Of a stretch of DNA of 41,719 nt, positions 1 through 15,376 are shown in pieces. The position numbers and the translations under genes are program-made. Under the pieces are notes generated by a model. That model did no database searches. It was not told where the DNA came from and saw only the letters and a list, made by a program, of their open reading frames with translations. The stretch is from Purshia tridentata (lineage: Eukaryota > Streptophyta > Magnoliopsida > Rosales > Rosaceae): positions 1 through 41,719 of the forward strand of contig QANT01004495.1 in NCBI GenBank assembly GCA_003254885.1. The letters run 5' to 3'. Within the stretch, counting starts at the first letter, position 1. The number at the start of each line of letters is the position of its first letter.

Positions 1-222
1 AAAATTTCCACAAAACCGAAATTTAACTCCTTGGTATTAGTTTAGTTCTTATAGTCTTATTAATATATATACTATAAGTTAACTTATAATTTTATAGCTA
101 GGCTTAAAGCCTTAAATTTATATTTACTATAAGTTTACAAGGTTTAAAAAATAAAACTTTAAATTTACTATAATATATAACTTATAAGGTTAATTTAATT
201 AAGTTTGAGGGTTGTTTGAGTG

Positions 223-249
223 TAGGGTTTAGGGTTTAGGGTTTAGGTT
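223..249 (+). repeat. Short telomere-like tract (TAGGGTT, about 3.5 units)
   Basis: Three and a half perfect copies of the plant telomere-type heptamer TAGGGTT occur here, in the left part of the hAT block. A few units like this can be an interstitial telomeric repeat or a promoter telo-box. The tract is too short to indicate a chromosome end, and unrelated sequence surrounds it on both sides. Confidence 0.7.
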
Positions 250-779
250 TTGAAACCCCAATATGCCACTAAACAGCCCAAACCCCAACCCAATCTGCCG
301 AAACCCCAATCTGCCAAGCTTAGCCACTAAACACACATGACACATGGCAAAATATTATTGGTGGATGGATTTGGTGCGAAGAAGCCTCACCACACTGAAT
401 CAAAACCCACACCTCTCTAACCCTAATCACGCCTCCATTCTGTTTCATTTTCATCTTTTCATCACTTCATCTTCAGCGCCGTTTCTCTTTGTCTCTCTCT
501 GTCTCTCACAAACCCTAAATCTCCATCGCTGCACCTGTAACTTGCATCACCTTCACTTGCAGAATAGAACCCTAAACTAAACCCACCACCTTCATCTCTT
601 CAGTTCATCACAAATCTTTTCGACACCGTTTCTCTTTTTCTCGCTCTCAAACCCTAGATCTCCATTGCTGCATCTGCAAGCCTGCATCACCTTCACTTGC
701 AGATGTAGAACAGATCAACTGATCATCACCTTCACCTTCATTTCATCTCTTCAGTTCATCACTCACAATTCAGCGCCGT

Positions 780-1250
780 TTCCCTCTCTTTCTCTCTCTC
801 TCAAACCCTAAATCTTCATCTCTGCAAGCCTCAATCTCTCATCTCTCGATCTCTTTCAAACTCTCGATCTCTCAAATATTCACTCTCTGTCATCTCTCAA
901 ACTCTCAAACTCTTGATCTCTCTCAGTTCTGAATGATCTCTGAAATATTGAAACTCTTAAATCGCAAAAATTACTCAAAGACTCACTCTCTCTCATCTCT
1001 CGAACTTTCAAACTCTCGATCTCTCTCAGCTTTCAACGATCTCTGAAATAGTGACTCTCAAATCTCTCCCACTCTCAAAGACTCATGCTTTCAACTTTCA
1101 ATCTCTCAAACTCTCGATCTCTCTCAGCTCTCAATCTCTGAAACAGTGGAACTCTCAAATCTCTCTCACTCTCAAAGACTCACTTTCTCAGCTCTCAATC
1201 TCTCAAACTCTCGATTTCTGGATTCTGAGACTCAAACCTAGAAATCTTTA
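780..1250 (+). repeat. Degenerate TC-rich low-complexity tract
   Basis: The stretch is made of loosely repeated blocks of the type CTCTCAAACTCTCGATCTCTCTCAG. The blocks vary in length and sequence and share no fixed reading frame. It is probably the untranslated leader or promoter of the hAT element, since pyrimidine-rich leaders are common in plants. Open frames crossing it are composition artefacts. Confidence 0.6.
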
Positions 1251-1569
1251 AAACCCACAAATCTCCACCCTCCACACTCCACACTCCAGCAAACCCACCT
1301 TCATAGATCGCACCAGCGACTCCACCACAAGCTCTTTTGCAACCTGGGTTACTGGCATCTACACAGCCCACCACACTGCAAGTCTGTAAGCCCCTACCCC
1401 ATGTCTCCCTTTTTTTTTTTNACGTGTGTTTTTTTCGACACTAACAACTGTCTTTTCTGTTGTTTGTTAGGGTTGCAAAAGATAGCTTGTCATGATGCTG
1501 TCCTGTGTGGCTGTGCTGGTGCTTGCTGTGGTGCTGGTACTGTGAGTGAATGGTTTCTGGTTTGTGTGG

Positions 1570-1755
1570 TTTTAAGTTTCTGATTTGTATGGTTGTTGGG
1601 TTTCTAATTTGTGTGGTTGCTGAGTTTTTGAATTGTGTGGTTGCTGAGTTTTTGAATTATTTGGTTGCTAAGTTTCTGAATTATGTGGTTGCGGAGTTTC
1701 TAATTTGTGTGGTTATTGAGTTTCTGATTTGTGTGGTTGCTGAGTTTTTGTATTA
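1570..1755 (+). repeat. 27-bp minisatellite, about seven degenerate units
   Basis: About seven head-to-tail units of roughly 27 bp occur, each of the form GTTTCT-AATTTGTGTGGTTGCTGA with a few substitutions. Because 27 is a multiple of three, one frame stays open and would spell a nine-residue hydrophobic repeat (FLxCVVAEF type). That open frame is probably a by-product of the repeat length. It sits just upstream of the first copy of the duplicated transposase start. Confidence 0.75.
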
Positions 1756-1793
1756 ACCAATTTTTGAATTTTGAGTTTTTGAGTTTCTATTTG

Positions 1794-2325
1794 ATGTCTC
1801 AGCCTAATAGTAGTAGTCAACCCGAGCTTAGTATGGCAGAAATCCCTGAATCCATTTGTTCCCCCCCAACCACACCTCACTCCAAACCCCCACCTGTTCC
1901 TAAACCCCCAATTCCAAGTGTCCCTAAAATTGAAAGTGAATCCCCAATTGTCCTTGATCAACCCCCAGTTGTCCTTATTATTGACCTTAGTTCTAAAACT
2001 AAATTTGGTAGAAGTGAAGTATGGACTTGGCTTGAAAAAATAATTGAAATTGAAAATGGTGAGTCTATTGATGTCTCAGCCTAGTAGTACTAGTCAACCC
2101 GAACCTAGTATGGCAGACATCCCTGAATCCATTGGTTCCCCCCCAACCACACTCACTCTAGACCCCCACCTGTTCCTAAACCCCCAATTCCAAGTGTTCC
2201 TGAAATTGAAAGTGAATCCCCAGTTGTCCCTATTATTGACCTTAGTTCTAAAACTAAATCTGGTAGAAGTGAAGTATGGACCTGGTTTGAAAAAATAATT
2301 GAAATTGAAAATGGTGAGTCTGTTG
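1794..2325 (+). repeat. Tandem duplication of the transposase 5' coding end (277 bp and 255 bp copies)
   Basis: Copy 1 runs 1794-2070 and copy 2 runs 2071-2325. Each begins ATGTCTCAGCCTA and ends GAGTCTRTTG. They are close to identical apart from scattered substitutions, a 22-bp segment present in copy 1 and absent in copy 2 (around 1946-1967), and a one-base deletion in copy 2. Because 277 is not a multiple of three, copy 1 runs into a stop at 2082-2084 just inside copy 2. Confidence 0.85.
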
Positions 2326-4234
2326 TAAAAGCTAAATGCACTTTTTGTAAGAAGCATTTAACTGGTGGTTCTGGTGGTGGTACTACTTATTTAACTCGTC
2401 ATTATAAGAAGCATCTTGAATTTCAAAAAGCTAATATGGGCAACCAAATGATTTTTCAATCTGGTTATGGTGGTAATATGTCACTTTTTGTTTATGATGA
2501 GGAAAATGCTCGAAAAGAAGTTGTTGATTTTATAATTAGGGCAGAATTACCATTTACTTTTGTAGAAAAACATGATTTTAAAGGAATGATTCAAAGAGGC
2601 TTTACTCCACAATATAAAGGCATTTATGCCACAACTTGTAAAAGGGATGTTATGAAACTGTTTGTTGAAGGGAAATATCAATTGCTGTCTTATTTTTCAA
2701 AATATGAAGGCAGAATTTGTTTGACTTCTGATGTTTGGTCTTCTAGACAGAAACTTGGTTTTATGTCATTAACTGCTCACTTCATTGATTCTGACTGGAA
2801 CTTAAATAAAAGAATTATTTGTTTTAAAATGATTGAGTATCCACATAGTGGAGAGTCACTTTCAAGTCATATAAGTGAGGAATTCAACTCTTGGCATATC
2901 CACAATAAAATATTTTCAATTACATTAGACAATGCTTCAAATAATGATATAGTTGCTGAGTTGCTGCCTTTATTTCTTATGGCTGATGATGTGCCTAAAC
3001 AAATATTTCATGTGCGTTGCTGTGCTCATGTTATGAACTTGATTGTGCCAGATGGTTTGACTATTTTGGGTCCTTCTGTTGAGAAAATTGTTGCAATTGT
3101 CCGTAGTTTGAATTCTTCTAATAAGAGACATGAACTTTGGAAAAAATGTTGTGTTGATGTTCGTTTGGATAAGAGAAACATAGATAATGATGTTCCTCAT
3201 AGGTGGAATTCCACATATGAACTGTTAGAAGTAGTAATTAAATATAAGGCTGCCTTGCATAGATATGTTCAAGCACTGCATCAATCTTTTAGAAATACAA
3301 GTTTGCATATTCCAACTGAACATGATTGGCTTGTTGCTCAGTTTGTATGTAGTTTCTTAAAGATTTTTGATTCTTCCACCAAAATTTTATCTGGTGTGTA
3401 TTATCCTACTTCTAGTCGTGTGCTAACATGTTTAGTTGATATCTTATGTGCATTTCAATTATATTCTCATATTGATTTATTTAAACTGCTGTGACTGCAA
3501 TGAAGACTAAATTTGATAAATATTGGGAAAATTTTCCGAAAGTATTTTGTTTTGCAACTGTTATGGATCCTAGGTTCAAACTTTGGGCAATTGGTACATG
3601 GTTAAAACTTGTTGGTTGTAGCCAAGATGAAATTATGGTTAAGGTTGATGGCATTAAGTCTTCTTTGTTTCAATTGTATGAATATTACAAGTCACATGTG
3701 TCTGCTGCATCCTCACATGTCTCTTTTGAAATTACCCATAATTCTGGTAGTTTTGCTTCTGAACTAGTTTCTCTTCCTGCATTTCAAAATAGTGCTATGA
3801 GAGCCTTGAAAATGGCTAAGGTTGTTCAGTCCTCTTTAAGCTCTACTTCTGATTTGCAATATTATCTTGATGCACCAGTTTTAGATGATGTTGATGAGTC
3901 TACATTTTCTGTTTTGGGATGGTGGAAGTCACATGATACACAGTATCTTGTGCTTTCCATCATGGCTCGTGATTTACTAACTATTCTAGCTACAAGTGTA
4001 GCATCTGAAGCTGCTTTTAGTGCAGGTGGTAGAGTGGTGAGTGAGAAGAGGGCTAGCTTGAGTCCAAACACCATAGAAGCACTAATCTGTGTTAAAGATT
4101 GGCGCTTAGCTGAAGCAAGAATGCAAGACGCTGCTCAAGATGAAGACCGTGCAGAGGAATTAATGAACATCAAGCTATCAAGACCCGAGTTCCTTGTTGA
4201 AGAAAGCCATTCCCCTGTTGCATCATCAACTTAG
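1794..4234 (+). pseudogene. hAT transposase (BED zinc finger, RICESLEEPER-like), frameshifted
   Basis: The product would bind transposon ends and catalyse cut-and-paste transposition in the nucleus. A BED-type zinc finger is readable at about 2326-2430 (CTFC, then TRHYKKH), in frame with the long reading frame that reaches a stop at 3492-3494. The frame then shifts, and the rest runs from about 3491 to 4234. It starts with the family-typical MKTKFDKYW and ends with the hAT dimerisation domain (LGWWKSH, LATSVASEAAFSAGGRVV, LICVKDW). The hAT core (LTSDVWSS, ITLDNASNND, CCAHVMNLIV, RWNSTYELLE) is present. Three defects are seen: the N-terminal coding end is duplicated in tandem (1794-2070 and 2071-2325) with an offset that breaks frame; the second copy has a one-base deletion near 2150; and the frame shifts near 3485-3492. 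I therefore call a pseudogene. A domesticated gene with hidden introns is less likely, because no splice pair was seen that cleanly removes these breaks. Confidence 0.85.
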
Positions 4235-4411
4235 GTCTAGGCTGCATATTTTTTAAGTTTCTAACTTGCTGACTTTATAATTTGTAAACTCCATAAGGAT
4301 TGAGGACTTCATAGTACTTAGTTTTTAATTTGTGAACTGCTTTGTGGACTGCCCAGATTTGTAAATTGTATTATTGGCATTAATTCAATAAAATATTAGG
4401 TTTTTGAGGGT

Positions 4412-4498
4412 TGTGTATGTGCCAACCTAGTTGGGATGTACATGTGAAATGCAAATGATAGATGGGTGTGTAGGTGCCAACCTAGTTGGGATGTACAC
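4412..4498 (+). repeat. Pair of direct repeats in the hAT 3' region
   Basis: A segment of about 31 bp (core GCCAACCTAGTTGGGATGTA) occurs at about 4412-4442 and again at about 4466-4497, a spacing of 54 bp. The core contains a near-palindrome, CCAACCTAGTTGG. It lies between the transposase stop and the GC-rich subterminal block, so it may be a subterminal repeat of the transposon. Confidence 0.65.
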
Positions 4499-4635
4499 AT
4501 TCTATAGTGATGCATTTCCCCCTCTTGTTATTTATTATCAATTTCAACCTTCTATACTTGTGGAATATGGATTCTGAATTTTAATTTTTGAACATTGAAT
4601 TGGTATGTTGTACAAACTTAAAACTTAGAACAAAA

Positions 4636-4915
4636 AAAAGCCCGGCCCGGCCCACTGTTGACCTGCAACAGTTGAACAAAAAGGCCCATTTTGGGCAGCC
4701 CAATCGGGCCTACACGGCTCGGCCCAATTTTGGCCTATTGGCCCGAGGCTCACGGGTGGGCTGCGAACATGTGACTGAGGCCCGGGCCCGGCCCGGCCCG
4801 GCCCTAAAGCCCTATTGGGCTCATATACTACAAGCCCGAGCCCGACTCGAGCCCGGCCCGAGCCCGAAAACTAAGGGCCGGGCTTGTCCAGCCCGGCCCA
4901 TTGCCGAGGCCTAAT
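4636..4915 (+). repeat. GC-rich subterminal block (CCCGGCCCGG-type repeats)
   Basis: Many short GC-rich words such as GCCCGGCCC, GGGCCGGG and GCCCGAGCCCG are packed in both orientations within an otherwise AT-rich region. In plant hAT elements, arrays of short motifs inside the ends bind the transposase. An open frame spanning the block is explained by this composition and is not called as a gene. Confidence 0.6.
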
Positions 4916-4920
4916 TTTAG

Positions 4921-7900
4921 GGGTGGGGTGACCTCGAAATTGTGATTTTAAGGGCGGGGTAACCTTGATTTTAAAGGTGGGAAAACTTGAGGTACCCAAA
5001 ACTTGATCCAAATATTATTCTGCCCAAAATAGCAGACTCTAACCTGCCCTATACTAGTAGGAAGGCTGACACCATCTTAATGATTTAAGCACGTTGGTAC
5101 TTCTTTCTATTTATACTAGAAAAGTGTGAAGGTAGGATAATATTCTTTAGCAAAAATACCCTTATATAAAATAATAATTATATTGTTTCAAATTTGCAAT
5201 GAATAAATTATTTATATTTTCCTGGCCCCAAAAAAAAAAAAAAAGTTTTTTTACTTAAACTTTTAAAACCACAAATTATTTTATGTTGCTTCAAATAAGA
5301 TTTTTTTCCCCCTATCATTAGGAAGGACCATCTCCTCAGATCAAAGGACCATTTCCTTAATGGTTGCAGCTTTGAAAATGGTGAGGTTTTCATCGCTACG
5401 CATTGGACCACTTTTGCTAGGGGGAGATAGTGACCTGCTTTGTGCTTAAATGCATCAATGATCAAGCTGATGCTGCTGAGGCTGCTGAGGGCCTGAAGCA
5501 TCAAACCATGTGAACTAGGAGCCTTAGGAGGGACTTGGTTTTTAATCCCTTTGAGGAGATTACTATGACTGAGCTCTCAAATTCTCAATCACATAAATAT
5601 GGTCCCAAGGTTTTGAAGACCCAATTAAGTAATTAAGCCTTTTTTATTCATAGTGCTGATTTTGTGGACCCTAAATAAGGCAGAGGTTCCCAGCCCTTTT
5701 GTACTCCAGGAATGCATGTGTCTTATCCCTTTCATCTCTATTTCATCTACTTTGTCCAAAACAACAAAGAAAATCTGCTTGATATACCACCAGCTTTGTA
5801 GCCAAATGCTTAGTACCATTTTTGCTTTTATTTTTTCGCTCTTAACTTCTGGGAAGATTTGGGTTCAATGAAAAAGATCAAGTGGCAAGGAAGAGTAAGA
5901 TAATGAGTAAATAGAGGTTTCAAATGGGATGAGTTGACACTAGCACGAAAAGATTAAGATGGACACGACATGACAGAGCACAAAATAGGTAGAGCTAGCA
6001 CAAGTACAACACAAGTAAATGAGCTGAGTTGAAGTTTTAGTCCATTAGACACATGCACGAGCAAAGGAAGGAACAAGCACGAGCACTAAATAGGCCTTTG
6101 AACCGGCCAGTTTAAAGCACTACAGGAGTACGAATGGGCCGCGAGCTATGAGTCATGTCGAGCCTAGGTCAGCTGATATTATTTGAGTAATAGTTAATAG
6201 GGAGTTGATATATACTTTGTTATATCTAACCTAAAGATGGGCGGTCCTTCCATTATCGAAAGTGGTAGTTTGTGAAGATTGTGATACAATTGCAAGTGGG
6301 CAATGCCATGTGGAGAGGAGACCTTAATACATGTGCTGATAGTTGCTCTACTAATACGACAATGGATTGAATTAATTTGATGAGTACGTTATGATTTATG
6401 ACCACCGGTGGCATCATATATATTAATGCCTGCTATCATATTATCAGTGGATAAATTAGGTCTTCATCACCAAACTCTCTCTTTTATTTCCATTCCCATC
6501 CAAACACTATCCCTCTACCCCTCTGCAAGTATAAGAGAAACAAACAACAACGTTCGATGCTTTCAATTTCATTGTGCATCATGTTGTGGATGTGAGACGT
6601 TACGCAAGTAAGCATACTCTCATTCATTTTTTCAATCTCATATGCCTGTCTTTTTACATCTCATACTTACATAAATGCTTAGGAAGAAAAAAATTCAAAC
6701 AGTGTTAAAAACATTATTGACCATAAACCAATATGGTAGTAGGGAATATATTATAACAAGTTATTGTCAACAAATTTGTTATAACTCTTATTTCTTACCT
6801 TAATTAGTAGTACTACATTACTAAATCTACACTATTTGAAAAATAAACTCTTATTAGGGCTTGTAAGAGTTTATTAGTGTAGGATATACTATAGTTTAGA
6901 TGGTTTCAATGATTAGAGAACTCCAAAGTAGTTAGGGGACTATAAATCAAAGCCCTATAATTTTTTAGTTCATTAATTATATGAATTAGTTATAGAAAAT
7001 TGTACGATTTTTTTTCTCTAGTTGGTAATACAAAATGGCAAATATATTACGAACCTCGTACTCCTTTCATCTATAAAAGTTAGTTATAGGCGAATAAATA
7101 ATTATAAATCATAATAGTTCGTTATAGAAAACCTCATCATTGTCGCTTAACTTTATCTTTTGGATTTGAATATGACCGATAGTCCAAATGATTAGGTTTT
7201 ATTGTTTCTATTTATAAGTTGGTTATAGACAAATAAACGGTTAAAAGTTATTTTTGTTCGTTACAGAGGATGTTATCATCATTGTTTATTCTCTTGTTTG
7301 TTGATTCAAATGATTACAAAAAATAGTACTTTGATGTTTGATAAAATGATCAACATATACATTCGAAATCATTTGTTTTTTGTGTTCTCTTGGTAGTAGA
7401 AATTTTAGAGTCAGCAAAATGTTTTTTGTAAGGGATGCCCTAATTCCTTACATAGAAAATGGTAGCAGTGAAACTTTTTAAAGAGTTGGAGACAAAAGAA
7501 AAGTATTTATGAAAAGCAATTTAATATAAAATATTGGGATAAAAGAGAGTTAAGAAACAACATCAACAAAGACACATATATATAAGTAAAAACATCTCAC
7601 TTATTAGAAAGATAAAATAAAACAAAAACAAGAAAACATGCACTAAAAGTCTAAAACGCAGAAAAGTTTCATTTTCAAACGGAATTAGCAAAAACTCTTT
7701 TATGGACAAAATATGGGTTTACAAAATTTCATTTGTCTCTCTGACAGTGACTAGTCACTATCCTCTTCCTTCTCTAGTTTCTAGTCCAAATCAAAACTCC
7801 ATTTTGTTTACAACTCAAAAACATAAAAGAGATTGAAATGCCAAAGCTCAAAAAATCATATTAAAATAAAAAAAGCCACATAAAAAAAAAAAAAGAGATA

Positions 7901-8740
7901 TATAAAGAGAAGAGCAAGGAAAAAGCAAACAGAGGGATCGAGACAGAGGCCAAAAAAAAAAAAACAGAGGGATGGAGACAGATCATTTAGTAAGAGCAGC
8001 TTTTCTATTTCATTAACCCGTGCAGCAATATTCCTGCCATATATTTATATAAATAAGGAACAATGAATCTGCTCAACTCTTTTATTGGGTTTTTATTTTT
8101 TTCGAGATCTAGCATCGGAAAGCTGCGATTTTCCTGGAAAATCGAACTGGGATTTCTTGATTCCTGAGAAAATCCCCGGTCGGAAGAAGTGTTTTCAAGT
8201 TCCCTCCTTGCATTTTGACCTCTACCCGTAACCCACCTCATCAATTTTGTTCCATTTTCGTTTTCTTTTTTCCATTTTTGTGCTGTTTTTAAGATTAATT
8301 TTTGGTATTTCTCTCAATCTCTAAACAGAGCTTTGAAAAATATCAACCACCATATCTGATATGCTACTATTATTAATTACTCTTTGTTTCTTTGCTATGT
8401 TTCTCTAATGCCTATTCGATTTAGGTGAACATTATTTTTAGACAATTTTGAACAGAGCCAGAGCAATTTACTACCTCTCTGAACCCACATGCACAGAGAG
8501 CTCTAGAACCCCTGAAATCTGGAATTTCTTTTTCAGTCAAATCCAAAGACTCAAAACCGTCCCGCAGATTCCTCCAAGAATCCGTTTCAAAGTTTTGTCA
8601 AGATTGAATTGACTCATTTTGTTGAAATTGGACCGTCTGCCTCAGAATCCGTAGTCCTCGCCACCAAAGCTTTGCATGCGTTATAGCTCGCTTCTTTGCC
8701 TTCCATTTGGAAATTGAAGTTTTTGTTTTCATCTTCTGAG
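4921..8740. other. Gene-poor spacer between the hAT element and the aminotransferase gene
   Basis: No convincing gene was found. A short coding-like remnant may lie at about 5420-5610 on the plus strand (interrupted, unidentified). A GCACGAGC-rich repeat remnant lies at about 5935-6175. At 7070-7290 two imperfect copies of an approximately 85-bp AT-rich segment are spaced by about 135 bp. Homopolymer A tracts are frequent around 7860-7970. The last kilobase is presumably the promoter of the downstream gene. Confidence 0.5.
5935..6175. repeat. GCACGAGC-rich repeat remnant (copy 1)
   Basis: The segment has scattered CACGAGCA and GACACGACATGA words and ends in a stretch like GGGCCGCGAGCTATGAGTCA followed by TGTCGAGCCTAGGTC. 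A clearly related ending occurs at about 13520-13555, where the words are ACTGCAAGCTGTGGATCATG and CCGGGCCTAGGTC. The two are probably decayed copies of one interspersed repeat family. The class is not recognisable from these fragments. Confidence 0.45.
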
Positions 8741-8745
8741 TTTTT

Positions 8746-8754
8746 CTATAAATC
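8746..8754 (+). promoter_or_regulatory. Probable TATA box of the tryptophan aminotransferase gene
   Basis: CTATAAATC lies about 130 bp upstream of the start codon at 8879. That would place transcription start near 8780 and give a 5' UTR of about 100 nt. The predicted UTR is pyrimidine-rich and has no upstream ATG. The call rests on motif and spacing only. Confidence 0.55.
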
Positions 8755-8878
8755 ACCCCTTCAGTGTTTTGAGCTCCTCACACATTCACTCACTGAAGTA
8801 CCTAGCACACTCAACTCTCTCACTTTGCCTTCATTACTCTGTTTTCAGTACTCTGTTTTTAATCCTTCGTTTTAAAAA

Positions 8879-13082
<4,204 letters not shown>

Positions 13083-15376
13083 CAATCGATATCATCACCC
13101 TCTTATCATAGCTGCGGCCTGAGAAATATACAAGAGGAATTAGGGGGAGTGTGATATAGTAGTTTTTGTGTACAGTAGTTTTAGGAAGTAATATAGTATG
13201 TTTACTATGTACTCATCTCCATCTATCTAAATCATATAATTTCCCAATGAAATTAAGTTTACTCATGATGTGCTTATTATTTCAAGAGAAAAATACATAC
13301 AAATCACATGCTAATAATCAATTGAATTTTCGCTTTTGGTGGAAAATAAAAAACGTAAAGAAATATACCTTGTAGGCCAATGAGGACGTTAAGCTCTGTA
13401 TTACGAGAGCACCTCTAAAAGAAAAAATGGGTCGCATGGAGCTGAAGTTCTTAGGCCATCAAGCATGAACACGAGCACGAGCATGAGCACGAGCACAAAC
13501 ACTACCATTCATGGACTGCAAGCTGTGGATCATGCCGGGCCTAGGTCCTAGCTATATGGGCAGCACGAGCGCAACACAAAAATTTGATGGGCCAAACTTA
13601 AACAGGCTAGCTGGTTACTTTTTAAAAAAACATTGAATTGTTTTCCTTGAATGTTAATATTTGGAGAGATGAGACTGAGAGGACCCTTTCAACCAAAATT
13701 ATATATTCATATGAGGGGTTGACAAATTAATAATATCTGATTGTATATGCTTGGACAGATATTATGGTAAATTTGGTTCTTACTTCTTAGTCTTAGATGA
13801 AATATGTTGTTTCTTAGAAGCAAGTAGTTATTTCTAGATTCAAATTAGGGTTGTCAAACTGATCTTTATGACATTGGATGCTTGCCCTGGTCTTTTTCTT
13901 ATAGAGGGCATAATATATGACTGAAAATTGCAAAATTATGAAGTAGTTAAGTAAGAACATATACAAAATAGAGAAGCCTTTGTATTTTATGTCTAGTTAG
14001 AATAGTAAAACTTTCTATACACCTTTTACTCCTTGTTAACGTCAAGACTTGGGCATCAAAATTGTAGTTTTATGATTTATCAGTCATAAGAAAATTTGGC
14101 ATTTTGTTAATTAAAATTAAATATTTAGGTTTCCTGCAGGATTCTTGCTAAGCTTGATCTTGACATAGGAGTTGAATTTAGCTAGGACTTCTTGCTTGTT
14201 TTAGCTCTAATCTAATATTTTGTTAAATAAGTAATTTCTCAAATCAATTGGGGGAATTGATTGATAAATACTTGTATCAGCATATTTTTTTGTAAGATTA
14301 TCTCTGCAGTTCTAGTATCTACTTCTATATACATTTTATCAGCATTATTTTATGTAAATTTTTTTTAAAATTGAATTGTTTTTCTTGGGCAGGCATGTTA
14401 CAGGTTTAAAGTCTTTTAAATATCCCTTGGCCAAAAAAAAAAAAAGTCTTTTAAATATCTAAATCTGTTTCTTTTCATGGGTTTGAGAGTCTGTGAATCT
14501 TCCTCCTACCTTGGGCAGTCTTTTGGTGTTATAACTGCTATGCTGTAGCAAAGCATTGACCTACATATTTATACAACCTGACAATTAGAATTTACAACTT
14601 TTGTTGATCTGAGTTTGGAATCTCTCTCTCTCTCTCTCTCTCTCTCATATGGGCTTGAAATATCGGCCTACTAAACTGGATTCTTATATGACTTGTATGT
14701 CTTCAACAAATTTGCGAACCAGACTTGGGCCTATGAAATTATGACTGATGTCTACTTTTTACACATTATTTTTTCTTCACAACATCTATTTAGAATTTTT
14801 ATTATCAAAATAACTATGTAAAATTACTTATAAGCCCTTCTCCCTTTTTGCCCCCAACCCCACCTTTTTTCCAAGTTACTGGATCTAGCCATGTCAAATC
14901 TGTCCTGGCCTCGCACCATAGTCAAGATCAGATAACTTATAATGCAACAGTAAAATTTCAAGCAAAACCCATTTTGAAGAACATAGACTTCACACGAAAG
15001 ACAGATAAAAGTTTAATCATTTATAACTAGAAAGCGTTTATCATTTATAACTCTTATAATTCATGCATGACAAAAATAAAGTACCGGGCATACAATCCTA
15101 TCCACCATTTCCTATAACCTACTTTCAGAAGGCAGCTTGGGCCTGAAGTAAAATAATCTGCTGTTGTTTATAACAAAAGGTATGAAACAAAACACAAAAA
15201 TTGATTGAAAAAACTTCTTTGGTAGCCATTGCACCACTACAAACAATTGTTACATTCAAACAAAGATCAATGAGGCGTATTGGAAGCAAGATCACTGGAG
15301 AAGTATTGAAGGAAAATTCTCAGGAGGAATGTATTCTATTTACGTCATTGGAAGCAGCAAGACATGTAAGTTGCCT
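13083..15376. other. Intergenic spacer with repeats
   Basis: The spacer lies between the aminotransferase stop and the 3' end of the convergent AP-1 mu gene, and I see no gene in it. The first 100-300 bp is presumably the 3' UTR of the aminotransferase. A second GCACGAGC-rich repeat remnant is at about 13430-13620. A (TC)13 microsatellite is at 14621-14646. A short direct duplication (AAGTCTTTTAAATATC) flanks an A-run near 14409-14460. Confidence 0.5.
13430..13620. repeat. GCACGAGC-rich repeat remnant (copy 2)
   Basis: Repeated CACGAGCA words are followed by a stretch ending ATCATGCCGGGCCTAGGTC, then a further GCAGCACGAGCGCAACACA block and GGGCCAAACTT. It shares its core with the segment at about 5935-6175. 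The two remnants lie on either side of the aminotransferase gene. Confidence 0.45.

Larger units (their letters stand above)
1..4920 (+). mobile_element. Decayed hAT-superfamily DNA transposon (Ac-like), left end probably outside the window
   Basis: The block holds a BED-finger/hAT-dimerisation transposase at 1794-4234, preceded by a long low-complexity TC-rich leader and followed by a GC-rich subterminal block at about 4636-4915. Repeated GC-rich motifs next to the ends are common in plant hAT elements. The right end is placed near 4915-4920, where the GGCCCGG-type repeats stop. I could not find a matching inverted terminal repeat at the left or an 8-bp target-site duplication, so the left end may lie before position 1 and the right end is approximate. 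A polyadenylation-like AATAAA lies at 4387-4392. The transposase is broken, so this copy is not autonomous. Superfamily assignment is firm; boundaries are inference. Confidence 0.7.

Noticed and set aside
1550..1756. Open frame encoding a hydrophobic nine-residue repeat
   Set aside because: The frame is open because the 27-bp minisatellite unit is a multiple of three; there is no signal of selection on the protein.
4588..4914. Open frame across the GC-rich block
   Set aside because: Explained by GC-rich repeats that lack stop codons; the translation is low complexity and matches no domain.
5480..5600. Ferritin-like string (VFNPFEE)
   Set aside because: Only a few residues resemble ferritin, and the flanking sequence does not follow the family.
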